From positions 310,001-374,000 of the forward strand of contig NZ_JAOWPT010000005.1 of NCBI RefSeq assembly GCF_025753855.1: 64,000 bases of DNA, written 5' to 3'. Positions 1 to 12,221 of this stretch are shown one piece after another (the stretch's first letter is position 1; each line of letters starts with the position of its first letter). The notes beneath the pieces are model-generated. The model saw nothing but the letters and a program-made list of their open reading frames with translations. It was not told where the DNA came from and did not search any database. The stretch comes from Mesorhizobium sp. ZC-5 (GTDB taxonomy: Bacteria; Pseudomonadota; Alphaproteobacteria; Rhizobiales; Rhizobiaceae). Made by a program: the position numbers and the translations under genes.

Positions 1-259
1 CATTCCTCGCAGCGCCGAGGATATCGCCGGCTATGTGATCGACCACTACGATGCGATGCTTGCGCTTTACGGCGTCGAAAGCGGGCTCAGGCAAGCCAGA
101 AAACATCTCGGCTGGTATCTGGAGCGTCACGCGGCAGCCGCCGCTCCAGACCTGCGCAAGGCGATCATGACCGGCCTGGAGCCGCAACAGGTAATCGCCG
201 CGCTGCGCGAAGCATTCCTGGCCGGCGAAGCCGCAATGGACATCAGGGAAGTCGCATGA
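1..259 (+). CDS. dusB: tRNA-dihydrouridine synthase DusB (NifR3), C-terminal end, partial
   Basis: The reading frame is open from base 2 of the window and ends in TGA at 257-259, so only about the last 85 residues of the protein are present. The visible part ([10 protein letters not shown], then RKHLGWYLE) matches the C-terminal helical tail of the DusB/NifR3 family, flavoenzymes that reduce uridine to dihydrouridine in tRNA. The catalytic flavin barrel lies outside the window. The stop overlaps the ntrB start (ATGA). The nifR3-ntrB-ntrC order is the classical rhizobial and Azospirillum arrangement, and this supports the call strongly. Confidence 0.9.
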   Translation, partial: IPRSAEDIAGYVIDHYDAMLALYGVESGLRQARKHLGWYLERHAAAAAPDLRKAIMTGLEPQQVIAALREAFLAGEAAMDIREVA

Positions 260-1391
260 ATGTGACACAGGCAGCAGTGCCGCCGCCGGCCGACGCCGCG
301 CAGATCGTGCTCAACACGATTCGCCATCCGGTGATCATGGTCAGCGCGGAAGGTTTCATCACCTTCGCCAACGCGGATGCGGAAGATTTTTTCCGTGCCA
401 GCGCCACCATGCTCGGGCGCTACACGCTGGCGAAGTTCGTGCCGTTCGGCAGCCCGCTGCTGACGCTTGTCGAGCAGGTGCGCGAGCGGAAGGCGCCGGT
501 CAACGAATACCGTGTCGACATTTCCTCGCCGCGCCTCGGCATCGAAAAGATCGTCGACATCTATGTCGCGCCGGTGCCCGAACTGCCGGGTTCGGTGGTG
601 GTGATGTTCCAGGAACGCTCGATGGCCGACAAGATCGACCGCCAGATGACGCATCGCGGCGCGGCCCGCTCGGTTACCGGTCTCGCCGCCATGCTGGCGC
701 ACGAGATCAAGAACCCGCTGTCGGGCATTCGCGGTGCGGCACAGCTGCTGGAGACCGCGGTTTCGGACGAGGATCGGGCGCTGACCCGGCTGATCACCGA
801 CGAGACCGACCGCATCGTCTCGCTGGTCGACCGCATGGAGGTGTTTTCCGACGAGCGGCCGATCGACCGTTATCCGGTCAACATCCATGTCGTTCTGGAT
901 CATGTGAAGGCGATAGCCAGAAACGGTTTCGCCAAGGGAATCAAGATCATAGAGGAATATGATCCTTCATTGCCTGCGGTTTATGCCAATCGCGACCAGC
1001 TGATCCAGGTGTTCCTGAACTTGGTGAAGAACGCCGCCGAGGCGATCGGTTCCGACCCGCAGGGCGAATTGACGCTTTCGACCGCTTTCAGGCCCGGCAT
1101 CCGCGTTTCGGTGCCCGGCACCCAGGATCGCGTGTCGCTGCCACTCGAATTCACCGTCCGCGATAATGGTCCGGGCGTACCGGAGGACATTTTGCCGATC
1201 CTGTTCGATCCGTTCATCACGACCAAGCCCAACGGCTCCGGACTGGGACTCGCCCTGGTGGCGAAGATCGTCGGCGAACATGGCGGCGTCATCGAATGCG
1301 ATTCGACGCCGCGCGGCACCTCTTTCCGCATCCTGCTGCCGGCCTGGAAAGAGGCGCCTTATGCCGGTGACACCGAGACGGGATCCGGCCG

Positions 1392-1395
<4 letters not shown>
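256..1395 (+). CDS. ntrB: Nitrogen regulation sensor histidine kinase NtrB
   Basis: 379 residues. There is an N-terminal PAS-like sensor region (about 15-120), then a dimerisation and phosphoacceptor helix with [11 protein letters not shown] (His149), then a HATPase domain with the N box (LVKNAAEA), DNGPG and a GSGLGLALV lid motif. In the known system NtrB phosphorylates or dephosphorylates NtrC in response to nitrogen status signalled by PII. It has no membrane segments, as expected for cytosolic NtrB. The start ATG overlaps the dusB stop, and its end overlaps ntrC by 4 bases, so dusB-ntrB-ntrC look translationally coupled. Confidence 0.96.
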
Positions 1396-2849
<1,454 letters not shown>

Positions 2850-2900
2850 GCCGTCAAAGTTTTTCCCGCGGCACAGTTTTGTTGCATAATCGCCACAATG

Positions 2901-2918
2901 CGTTGCATAGATGCAACG
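2901..2918. promoter_or_regulatory. Perfect 8+8 bp palindrome upstream of ntrY
   Basis: CGTTGCAT at 2901-2908 and ATGCAACG at 2911-2918 are exact reverse complements around a 2-base spacer. A further GTTGCAT half site lies at 2881-2887. The palindrome covers an upstream in-frame ATG at 2911, which argues that translation of ntrY begins at 2944 and that this is operator DNA. It does not match the usual NtrC consensus (TGCACC and GGTGCA), so the binding protein is unknown. Confidence 0.5.
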
Positions 2919-2943
2919 GAATCAGTGGCTGTTAGAAGCACCA

Positions 2944-5226
2944 ATGACGACTGACATCCAGGCAGCGGCAAGGCCGCTGTTTCCAAAATCGAGTTCCGAG
3001 ACGCGCCGTCTCCTGGCCTTGCCCGGAGTGATCGCCGTCATCGGCGCCATGCTGACGGCGGCGCTTTCATTCGTCGTCCTGCTTGGCGGCGCCGAGCCCT
3101 ATATCGCGCCCGATGAGCGGACGACGCTCGCGGTCATCGCCATCAACGCGGTGTTCGTGCTGTTGCTGATCGCGCTGATCGGCCGCGAGGCACACCGCAT
3201 CCTGATGGCGCGGCGGCGCGGCAAGGCGGCCTCCCGCCTGCATGTGCGCATCGTCGCCATGTTCTCCCTGGTGGCGGCGATCCCGGCCATCCTGGTCGCA
3301 GTCGTCGCCTCGATCACGCTCGATATCGGCCTCGACCGCTGGTTCGAGATACGCACCAAGACCATCATCAGCCAGTCGCTGTCGATCGCCGACGCCTATG
3401 TGCAGGAGAACGGCCGCACCTTGCAGAACACGACGCTGTCCATGGCATTCACGCTGGACGAGGCGCGCTCCCTTTACAATCTCGACCGCACCGGCTTTCG
3501 CGAACTGATCACGCGGCAGGCGATCGGCCGCGGTCTGGCGCACGCCGCGCTGGTGCGCAATGACGGTTCGGTGGTGGCAGCGGCGCAGACCAACGCCGAC
3601 TTCGAGATGCCGGAGATACCCGACGAATGGATCCAGTCGGCGACCGAAGAACAACCGGTGCTGATCGAGCCGCGCAGCCGCAACATCGTCGGTGCGATCG
3701 TCAAGCTGCGCCAGATTCCGGATGCCTATCTCTATACGATCCGCCTGGTCGACCCGGAGGTGATAAAGGCGCGCCAGATCGTGCGCTCAAATGCCGATGA
3801 ATACCGCGGCCTGGAGGCGTCGCGGCCGACGACGCAGATCGCCTTCGCGCTGCTTTATCTCGGACTGACGCTGATCGTCGTTCTCGCCGCGATCTGGACG
3901 GGCATCGCGGTGGCCGACCGGCTGGTACGGCCGATCCGCCAGTTGATCGGCGCGGCCGACGAGGTTTCCACCGGCAACCTCGACGTCTCGGTGCCGGTCA
4001 GGATTTCCGACGGCGATGTCGGCTCGCTCGCCGACACGTTCAACAAGATGATCCTGCAGCTCAAATCGCAGCGAAACGAGTTGCTGCATGCAAAGGACGT
4101 CATCGACGACCGCCGGCGGTTTTCCGAAGCGGTGCTGGCGGGCGTCACCGCCGGCGTCATCGGCGTCGATTCAAACGGCGTTGTCACCATCGTCAACCGC
4201 TCCGCGGAAACGATGCTGGCGATTTCGGAGAAAGTCGCCGTCGGCCAGAATCTGTCCGCCATTCTCCCGCATGTCGGCCGGGTGCTTGAAATCGGCCGCA
4301 AGTCGGGCCGGCCCGTCTATCGCGAGCAGGTGACGTTCTACCGGACGGGCGCCGAACGCACCTTCAACGTGCTGGTGACGGTGGAGGAGGAGACTGAGAC
4401 CGAGGACAAATCCTATGTCGTCACCATCGATGACATCACCGATCTGGTCCAGGCGCAGCGCACCTCGGCCTGGGCCGACGTGGCGCGCCGCATCGCCCAT
4501 GAAATCAAGAACCCGCTGACCCCGATCCAGCTTTCGGCCGAGCGCATCCGCCGCCGCTACGGCAAGGTCATTACCGAGGACCGCGAGGTGTTCGACCAGT
4601 GCACCGACACCATCATCCGGCAGGTCGAGGACATCGGCCGCATGGTCGACGAGTTCTCGGCGTTCGCGCGCATGCCGAAACCGGACATGCAGACGCTCGA
4701 CCTGCGCGAACCCCTGCGCGAGGCGTCGTTCCTGGTCGAGGTCAGCCGTTCCGACATCAGCTTCGAACGGGCATTCGGCAGCGAAGCCCTGATGGGCACG
4801 TTCGACAGCCGGCTGATGGCCCAGGCCTTCGGCAACATCATCAAGAACGCGGCGGAGGCGATCGAGGGGTCCGGGCGCGAAGCCGGCAGGGCCGGCGCCA
4901 TCCGCATCCGCGCCAGCCGCGAAGGCAACATGATCCGCGTCGATGTCATCGACAACGGCAAGGGCTTGCCGCGCGAGAACCGCCAGCGGCTGCTCGAGCC
5001 CTATATGACGACGCGCGAAAAAGGCACCGGCCTTGGCCTCGCTATCGTCAAGAAGATCGTCGAGGACCACGGCGGCAGGCTGGAACTGCACGATGCGCCG
5101 GCGGATTTCCATGACGGGCAGGGGGCGATGGTCTCGATCGTCCTTCCGGCCGCGGCCGCGCAGGCACGGGCCGAAACGCGGCCCACAAGCGAAAGAGCAA
5201 CTGAAAAGGTCGGTAATGGCTTCTGA
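2944..5226 (+). CDS. ntrY: Membrane nitrogen sensor histidine kinase NtrY
   Basis: About 760 residues from the ATG at 2944; an in-frame ATG at 2911 lies inside a palindrome and lacks a ribosome site. The N-terminus has several hydrophobic segments (about residues 25-130), followed by an extracytoplasmic sensing region, another membrane segment, a HAMP linker (LVRPIRQLIGAAD), a PAS domain, the phosphoacceptor motif [12 protein letters not shown] and a HATPase domain (NIIKNAAEA, DNGKGL, GTGLGLAIV). In the known system NtrY pairs with NtrX to control nitrogen, redox and cell-envelope responses in alphaproteobacteria. Its 3' end overlaps ntrX by 11 bases. Confidence 0.94.
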   Translation: MTTDIQAAARPLFPKSSSETRRLLALPGVIAVIGAMLTAALSFVVLLGGAEPYIAPDERTTLAVIAINAVFVLLLIALIGREAHRILMARRRGKAASRLHVRIVAMFSLVAAIPAILVAVVASITLDIGLDRWFEIRTKTIISQSLSIADAYVQENGRTLQNTTLSMAFTLDEARSLYNLDRTGFRELITRQAIGRGLAHAALVRNDGSVVAAAQTNADFEMPEIPDEWIQSATEEQPVLIEPRSRNIVGAIVKLRQIPDAYLYTIRLVDPEVIKARQIVRSNADEYRGLEASRPTTQIAFALLYLGLTLIVVLAAIWTGIAVADRLVRPIRQLIGAADEVSTGNLDVSVPVRISDGDVGSLADTFNKMILQLKSQRNELLHAKDVIDDRRRFSEAVLAGVTAGVIGVDSNGVVTIVNRSAETMLAISEKVAVGQNLSAILPHVGRVLEIGRKSGRPVYREQVTFYRTGAERTFNVLVTVEEETETEDKSYVVTIDDITDLVQAQRTSAWADVARRIAHEIKNPLTPIQLSAERIRRRYGKVITEDREVFDQCTDTIIRQVEDIGRMVDEFSAFARMPKPDMQTLDLREPLREASFLVEVSRSDISFERAFGSEALMGTFDSRLMAQAFGNIIKNAAEAIEGSGREAGRAGAIRIRASREGNMIRVDVIDNGKGLPRENRQRLLEPYMTTREKGTGLGLAIVKKIVEDHGGRLELHDAPADFHDGQGAMVSIVLPAAAAQARAETRPTSERATEKVGNGF

Positions 5227-6577
5227 CATTCTCATCGTCGACGACGAAGAAGACATCCGCGAACTGGTCGCCGGAATTTTGAGCGACGAGGGTCACGAGA
5301 CACGCACCGCGCACGACAGCGACAGCGCCCTGGCGGCGATCGCGGATCGGGTGCCGCGGCTGGTCTTCCTCGACATCTGGCTGCAGGGCTCGCGCCTCGA
5401 CGGCCTGGCGCTGCTCGATCAGATCAAGATCATGCATCCGGGGCTGCCGGTGGTGATGATTTCCGGCCACGGCACCATCGAAACCGCGGTTTCGGCGATT
5501 CGCCGCGGCGCCTATGATTTCATCGAAAAGCCGTTCAAGGCCGATCGCCTCATCCTGATCGCCGAGCGGGCGCTGGAAACCTCGAAGCTGAAGCGCGAGG
5601 TCTCCGACCTCAAGCTGCGCAGTGGAGACAGTTTCGATCTCATCGGCATGTCGGGTGCGATGAACCAGCTGCGCCAGACCATCGAGCGCGTCGCGCCGAC
5701 CAACAGCCGCGTCATGATCATCGGGCCTTCTGGTTCGGGCAAGGAACTCGCGGCGCGCGCCATCCATGCGTTGTCGGCGCGCAAGACAGGACCGTTTGTT
5801 TCCCTGAACTCCGCCACGATCACGCCCGAACGCATGGAGATCGAATTGTTCGGTACCGAATCCAACGGTGGCGAACGCAAGGTCGGTGCGCTCGAGGAGG
5901 CACACCGGGGCATCCTCTATCTCGACGAAGTGGCCGACATGCCGCGCGAGACGCAATCGAAGATCCTGCGCGTGCTGGTCGACCAGCAGTTCGAGCGGGT
6001 AGGGGGCACCAAGCGGGTGAAGGTCGACGTCCGCATCATCTCGTCGACGGCGCAGAACCTCGAAGGCATGATCGCCGAAGGCCGCTTCCGCGAAGATCTC
6101 TATCACCGCCTCGCCGTGGTGCCGGTGATGGTGCCGGGGCTGGCCGAGCGACGCGAGGACATTCCCTTCCTGGTCGACCATTTCATGCGCCAGGTCGGAC
6201 GCCAGGCCGGCATCAAGCCACGCCGCATCGGCGACGACGCGCTGGCGGTGCTGCAGGCGCACAACTGGCCGGGCAATGTGCGCCAGCTGCGCAACAACAT
6301 CGAACGGCTGATGATCCTGGTGCGCGGCGACGATGTCGAAGCCCCGATAAGCGCCGACTTGTTGCCGTCGGAGATCGGCGATGTCATGCCGCGCGCGCCC
6401 AACCAGTCGGACCAGCACATCATGGCGCTGCCGTTGCGCGAGGCGCGCGAGATGTTCGAAAAGGAATATCTGTTGGCCCAGATCAACCGTTTCGGCGGCA
6501 ACATCTCGCGCACGGCGGAATTCATTGGTATGGAACGTTCCGCCCTGCACAGGAAACTCAAATCGCTGGGCGTGTAG
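5216..6577 (+). CDS. ntrX: Nitrogen assimilation response regulator NtrX
   Basis: 453 residues. The ATG at 5216 is preceded by GAAAAGG and lies inside the last codons of ntrY. Domains are a receiver (Asp53 in FLDIW), an AAA+ domain with Walker A GPSGSGKE at 170-177 and LYLDEVADM as Walker B, and a C-terminal Fis-type helix-turn-helix (GNISRTAEFIGMERSALHRKL). The sigma54-contact loop is not GAFTGA: the corresponding segment at about 212-225 reads FGTESNGGERKVGA. This is known for alphaproteobacterial NtrX, which probably does not act as an ordinary sigma54 activator. It forms an operon with ntrY. Confidence 0.95.
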   Translation: MASDILIVDDEEDIRELVAGILSDEGHETRTAHDSDSALAAIADRVPRLVFLDIWLQGSRLDGLALLDQIKIMHPGLPVVMISGHGTIETAVSAIRRGAYDFIEKPFKADRLILIAERALETSKLKREVSDLKLRSGDSFDLIGMSGAMNQLRQTIERVAPTNSRVMIIGPSGSGKELAARAIHALSARKTGPFVSLNSATITPERMEIELFGTESNGGERKVGALEEAHRGILYLDEVADMPRETQSKILRVLVDQQFERVGGTKRVKVDVRIISSTAQNLEGMIAEGRFREDLYHRLAVVPVMVPGLAERREDIPFLVDHFMRQVGRQAGIKPRRIGDDALAVLQAHNWPGNVRQLRNNIERLMILVRGDDVEAPISADLLPSEIGDVMPRAPNQSDQHIMALPLREAREMFEKEYLLAQINRFGGNISRTAEFIGMERSALHRKLKSLGV

Positions 6578-6663
6578 GGGCTTTTTCGGACAGTGCCGCC
6601 GGGAGGCCGGGCGGCTCCTCCAGACGCAAGTTATTGCGCTAACCTATTGCAAACAGAGAAAAA

Positions 6664-7425
6664 ATGCGCGTTCAACTCATTCGCAATGCCACCTTGAAGA
6701 TGAACTATGGCGGCGCGACGATCCTCGTCGATCCCTATTTCGCGGCGCGCCACAGCCTGCCTTCCTTCACCGGCCGCTCGCCCAATCCGATGACCGAATT
6801 GCCGGTTTCGACGGCCGAGATCCTGGACGGCGTCGAACTGGTGATCGTTTCCCACCTGCACACCGACCATTTCGATACGATCGCCAAGCAGGAGGTTCCG
6901 AAAGACCTGCCGCTGATCTGCCAGCCAGGCGACGAGGACAATATCCGCGAGGCGGGGTTCCGGGACGTGACGCCGCTAACCGACACGCTGTCGTGGCGCG
7001 GCATCGAAATAACGCGCAGGCTGGGCGAACACGGCAGCGGCGCGGTGCTCGACAAAATGGGGCCGGTCATGGGTTTCAGCCTGACGGCCGAAGGGGAGCC
7101 TTCCGTTTACTGGACCGGCGATACGATTTTCTATCCACCGGTCGAAGAGACCATTCGCACGAGCCAGCCCGAGATCATCTTCACGCATTCCTGCGGCGCG
7201 CGCTGGGACGGCACGCTGATCGTCATGGACGACGCGCAGACGGTCGCGACCGTCTGCGCTGCGGAGCAGGCGATCGTCGTGGCGACGCATATGGAAGCGC
7301 TCGACCACGCCACGGTCGATCGCGCGACACTGCGCGCTTTCGCCGACGGGCAGGGTATCGCCCGGGACCGGCTGCGCATCCCGGCCGACGGCGAGACGAT
7401 GGAATTTGCCGCATCGCGCAAGTGA
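6664..7425 (+). CDS. UlaG-like metallo-beta-lactamase fold hydrolase
   Basis: 253 residues of the metallo-beta-lactamase fold. The metal-binding signature HLHTDH is at 64-69, and later His/Asp residues (WTGDT, FTHSCG, THMEALDH) complete a dinuclear site. The N-terminal MRVQLIRNATLKM followed by ILVDPYF resembles the UlaG or L-ascorbate-6-phosphate lactonase-like group. The substrate cannot be read from sequence. It is a cytosolic protein with no signal peptide, lying 86 bases after ntrX and 74 bases before dat on the same strand, so co-transcription is possible but not shown. Confidence 0.85.
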   Translation: MRVQLIRNATLKMNYGGATILVDPYFAARHSLPSFTGRSPNPMTELPVSTAEILDGVELVIVSHLHTDHFDTIAKQEVPKDLPLICQPGDEDNIREAGFRDVTPLTDTLSWRGIEITRRLGEHGSGAVLDKMGPVMGFSLTAEGEPSVYWTGDTIFYPPVEETIRTSQPEIIFTHSCGARWDGTLIVMDDAQTVATVCAAEQAIVVATHMEALDHATVDRATLRAFADGQGIARDRLRIPADGETMEFAASRK

Positions 7426-7499
7426 CGACGCGTTTGTAATCGCCTGCCGAAGCCCGAAAGTCGGCATATTGAAGACCAGAAGAATCTCCGGGGAAAGAA

Positions 7500-8360
7500 A
7501 TGCCGCGCATCGCTTACGTCAATGGCCGCTATGTCGCTCACGCCGATGCGGCGGTCCATATCGAGGATCGCGGCTACCAGTTCGCCGACGGCGTCTATGA
7601 GGTCTGCGAGGTGGCGCGTGGCTACATCGTTGACATGAAGCGCCATCTCGACCGGCTGAACCGGTCGCTGAACGAACTCGGCATCGCCTGGCCGATGGCC
7701 AGAAAAGCACTGGAAATCGTGCTGCGCGAAGTGGTTGCCCGCAATCGTGTCGTCAACGGCCTCGTCTATTTCCAGGTAACCCGGGGCGTTGCCGGGCGCG
7801 ATTTTGCTTTCCCGGCCGACACGCCGCCTTCGCTGGTGGTGACCGCCAAGAAGGTCGATCCGGCAGGCCCGGCAAAGCGCGCCGAAACCGGCATCAACGT
7901 CATCACCGTGCCGGAGAACCGCTGGGACCGGGTCGATATCAAGTCGGTCGGCCTGTTGCCCAATGTGCTCGCAAAGCAGAAGGCCAAGGAGGCCGGTGCC
8001 CAGGAGGCCTGGTTCGTCGATGCCGACGGCAACGTCAAGGAAGGCGGGTCGTCGAACGCCTGGATCGTCACCAAGGACGGCTCTTTGGTCACCCGGCCTG
8101 CCGAGCACGGCATCCTGCGCGGCATCACCCGGACGACCCTGTTCGATGTGGCCGCCAAGCTGGGGCTGAAGATCGAGGAGCGCTTCTTTTCCGTCGCCGA
8201 GGCCAAGGCGGCACGCGAAGCCTTCATCAGTTCTGCGACCACAATCGCCATGCCGGTGGTCGCGATCGACGGTGAGCCGGTCGCCAACGGCCACCCCGGA
8301 TCGGTTGTGCTTACGCTACGGCAGGCATTTTTTGACGTTGCGGAAAAAAGCCAAGCCTGA
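7500..8360 (+). CDS. dat: D-amino-acid transaminase, PLP fold type IV
   Basis: 286 residues. The fold-type IV opening YVNGRYV and DRGYQFADGVYE is characteristic. The PLP lysine is Lys148 in DIKSVGLLPN, and the phosphate-binding and substrate region VKEGGSSNAWIV follows. The family interconverts D-alanine and other D-amino acids with 2-oxo acids, supplying D-Ala and D-Glu for peptidoglycan. A branched-chain aminotransferase is the main alternative, but the DRGYQF and DIKSVGLL motifs favour D-amino-acid transaminase. The gene sits between ntrX and hfq, as in other Rhizobiales. Confidence 0.9.
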   Translation: MPRIAYVNGRYVAHADAAVHIEDRGYQFADGVYEVCEVARGYIVDMKRHLDRLNRSLNELGIAWPMARKALEIVLREVVARNRVVNGLVYFQVTRGVAGRDFAFPADTPPSLVVTAKKVDPAGPAKRAETGINVITVPENRWDRVDIKSVGLLPNVLAKQKAKEAGAQEAWFVDADGNVKEGGSSNAWIVTKDGSLVTRPAEHGILRGITRTTLFDVAAKLGLKIEERFFSVAEAKAAREAFISSATTIAMPVVAIDGEPVANGHPGSVVLTLRQAFFDVAEKSQA

Positions 8361-8508
8361 TAACCGCTTCGCCAGAACAGACATTGGTTAATTCTCTTGT
8401 TTGCCTGTCGTGTCACCGCGATAGGATATGTCTTTGCGTGCTTGACAGCGGCGTATTATTTTGGCGCACTGGCTGCATTGCCCAGGGGATCGGCGAAAGA
8501 AAAGAAAA

Positions 8509-8757
8509 ATGGCGGAACGATCGCAAAATCTTCAGGACCTGTTCCTGAATTCAGTTCGCAAGAGCAAGAACCCACTCACCATCTTTCTCATCAACGGCGT
8601 GAAACTCACCGGGGTGGTGACGTCATTCGACAATTTCTGCGTGCTGTTGCGTCGCGACGGCCATTCGCAGCTTGTCTACAAGCATGCCATTTCCACCATC
8701 ATGCCGAGCCAGCCGGTTCAGATGTTTGATGGCGAGGAAGCTGCCCGGGAAGCCTGA
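8509..8757 (+). CDS. hfq: RNA chaperone Hfq
   Basis: 82 residues, from the ATG at 8509 with a purine-rich GAAAGAAAAG just upstream. The Sm1 motif ([20 protein letters not shown]) and Sm2 motif ([11 protein letters not shown]) are both complete. The protein begins [14 protein letters not shown], as in rhizobial Hfq. It forms a hexameric ring that pairs small RNAs with mRNAs, and in rhizobia it influences nitrogen and envelope genes. Only 3 bases separate its stop from the hflX start, so the two are almost certainly one transcript. Confidence 0.98.
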   Translation: MAERSQNLQDLFLNSVRKSKNPLTIFLINGVKLTGVVTSFDNFCVLLRRDGHSQLVYKHAISTIMPSQPVQMFDGEEAAREA

Positions 8758-8760
8758 TTT

Positions 8761-10149
<1,389 letters not shown>

Positions 10150-10281
10150 GGCCTGGTCGCAGGATTTGTTGTCTTCTCGACACCGATACGATCGTGCGAG
10201 CTTTCAAGGATTGGCGCTGCAGCGGCCAGTTGTCAGATTATTCGTTCCGACAATAACGGCGGCCCAGCGGAAGTTTGCACG

Positions 10282-11121
10282 CTAATGAGACGCCGGTATC
10301 TGGCCTAGAATGCGCGGTAAAAGCTCTTCCAAAGGATCGCGAAGCGGACGCAGGTTAGCAACTGTGTCCCATCGGTAGAATTGGATGGTCCTGTCGGGCA
10401 AAGTGAGGAAGAGCACACCCTTCTCCAGACTCCGCAACAGGACACCGTCTTGCGGAGACGATGCTGCTTCGCCGCTGAAAGCCAAACGATAATTCGCTGA
10501 ACCCATCATTTGTATCACTGCCGAGAATGCACCGACGACAAAAACCGCGCCAAACACCAAGGTGCCGAGAACTGTAACAACGCCGACGCCGGTGATTGGC
10601 AGCTTGTCCGGCTTGGACAATAAAAAACTAAGAATGGCAGCCAGAAAAATGATGGTTAGGAAAAGCACGACCGCCGAAACGGCTCCCCAGCCAAACAAAT
10701 CAACGGTCAAGTAGGCAACGCTGAGCGATGAAATCGCGATGAAAAGTGCGAGCGGGATGAAAACCCAAGGCAAGATATTGATGATGCGAGTTTCGCGAAA
10801 CCGTTGGAGATTCTGAGCGCGTTTCGGAACAAACATCCGGTTGAGAGAACTCTCGAAAGGCAACACCAACAGCCGTATGGCAATGATGTAGAGAGCACCG
10901 AAGGCGAGAGGCGCGGGAAGCCACAGAATCGCATTACGAAGGTAATCCAGAGGACCCATCAGTGTGAGGAGCTCAAACCCCACGATGGTGAAGTATCCGA
11001 GTTCATAGAGGATGGAGAGAAAGAGCGCGGTCGTTCCTATCGCTGTAGTGAAACCCGGCAAGTCGTCGATAACCCGTTTCCAGAACGGACTCTCCTTCGA
11101 TTGATCGCTTGTTTGAGACAT
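10282..11121 (-). CDS. Membrane protein of unknown function inserted between hflX and mazG
   Basis: 279 residues from the ATG at 11121, which has a good GAGGAC ribosome site; an upstream in-frame ATG at 11169 lacks one. About five hydrophobic segments are visible (roughly residues 25-50, 65-85, 115-140, 145-170 and 185-210), with a soluble C-terminal part of about 75 residues containing a QFYRWD motif. I recognise no family. Base composition is clearly more AT-rich than the neighbours. The gene interrupts the usual hflX-mazG neighbourhood, which suggests acquisition. It stands alone, with short flanking spacers of 132 and 160 bases. Confidence 0.75.
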   Translation of the reverse strand: MSQTSDQSKESPFWKRVIDDLPGFTTAIGTTALFLSILYELGYFTIVGFELLTLMGPLDYLRNAILWLPAPLAFGALYIIAIRLLVLPFESSLNRMFVPKRAQNLQRFRETRIINILPWVFIPLALFIAISSLSVAYLTVDLFGWGAVSAVVLFLTIIFLAAILSFLLSKPDKLPITGVGVVTVLGTLVFGAVFVVGAFSAVIQMMGSANYRLAFSGEAASSPQDGVLLRSLEKGVLFLTLPDRTIQFYRWDTVANLRPLRDPLEELLPRILGQIPASH

Positions 11122-11281
11122 GAAACGAAAGTCCTCAAAGACGAAACAATGGACGAATAGCATAAGCATAACGCCGCTTATGACTTAGAGCTATGTGGCC
11201 ACCGTGATCGCGATCACCTTTCGCCAATTGGACGAAGTGCGTCGCCCGGGCGATGCCGAGCCTCGAAGGACGCACGATAGC

Positions 11282-12106
11282 CTATCGCTTGCCCTTGGCC
11301 TGCTGCCAGAGGTCTTCCATCTCATCGAGTGTCGCCTTCTCCAGGCTGCTTCCGGACGCGTCGAGCGCCCGCTCGACATGGTGCAGACGCGAACGGAATT
11401 TCTCGTTGGTGCCGCGCAGCGCCGTCTCGGCGTCGATCTTCAGATGGCGGCCGAAATTGACCAGGGCGAATAGAACATCGCCGAATTCGTCCTCGATCGC
11501 CGGACGATCCTGCTTTTCCATCGCCTCGCGCAGCTCGCCGATCTCCTCCTCGATCTTGTCGAGGATCGGCTTGGCATCCTTCCAGTCGAAACCCACCTGC
11601 GCGGCTTTTTCCTGCAGCTTCAGCGCACGGGTCAGCGCGGGCAGGGCGACGGGCACACTGTCCAGATAGCCCGAGCCATGGTCTTCCGGATCGAGGCCGC
11701 GGGCGAGGCGGGATGCACGTTTCTCGGCCTTCTCCTCCGCCTTGATCCGATTCCACATGCCCTTGGCCATGCCGGCATTGCGTGCGGCATCGTCGCCGAA
11801 CACATGCGGATGACGGCGGATCATCTTGGTGGTGATCGCCTCGACCACATCGCCGAAACCGAATTCGCCCTGTTCCTCGGCCATGCGGGCATGAAACACC
11901 ACCTGCAGCAGGAGATCGCCGAGCTCGTCGCGCAGATCGTCAAGATCGCCGCGAGCAATCGCGTCGGCGACTTCATAGGCCTCTTCGAGGGTGTAGGGCG
12001 CGATGGTCTCGAAGGTCTGCTCGACATCCCAGGGGCAGCCTGTGACGGGCGTCCTGAGTGCCGCCATGATCTCAAGCAGGCGGGAAATGTCCTTGGAAGG
12101 CTTCAT
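11282..12106 (-). CDS. mazG: Nucleoside triphosphate pyrophosphohydrolase MazG
   Basis: 274 residues with two MazG domains. The first begins LLEIMAALR and CPWD, then has EEAYEVADAI and DELGDLLLQVVFHA, the metal-binding Glu/Asp helices of the all-alpha NTP pyrophosphatase fold. The second, from about residue 150, is more divergent (EEEIGELREA, DEFGDVLFALVNF). MazG hydrolyses dNTPs and NTPs to monophosphates and PPi, and in other bacteria influences ppGpp levels. It is convergently or independently placed relative to hflX and divergent from metH. Confidence 0.94.
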   Translation of the reverse strand: MKPSKDISRLLEIMAALRTPVTGCPWDVEQTFETIAPYTLEEAYEVADAIARGDLDDLRDELGDLLLQVVFHARMAEEQGEFGFGDVVEAITTKMIRRHPHVFGDDAARNAGMAKGMWNRIKAEEKAEKRASRLARGLDPEDHGSGYLDSVPVALPALTRALKLQEKAAQVGFDWKDAKPILDKIEEEIGELREAMEKQDRPAIEDEFGDVLFALVNFGRHLKIDAETALRGTNEKFRSRLHHVERALDASGSSLEKATLDEMEDLWQQAKGKR

Positions 12107-12221
12107 TGGCGGATGCTAGCGCGGCGGCAGGCGAACGGGTACCGGCCGGGCGAGGCAGAGCCGGCTTGTCCACAGCAAGCAAGTCCTCCGGTTTGGCCGG
12201 GCGGACAGGTTTCGCATGTTG

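Noticed and set aside
6578-6663. GC-rich stem after ntrX as a terminator
   Set aside because: A GCCGCC/GGCGGC stem is present but has no T-run and a weak loop, so I do not list it.
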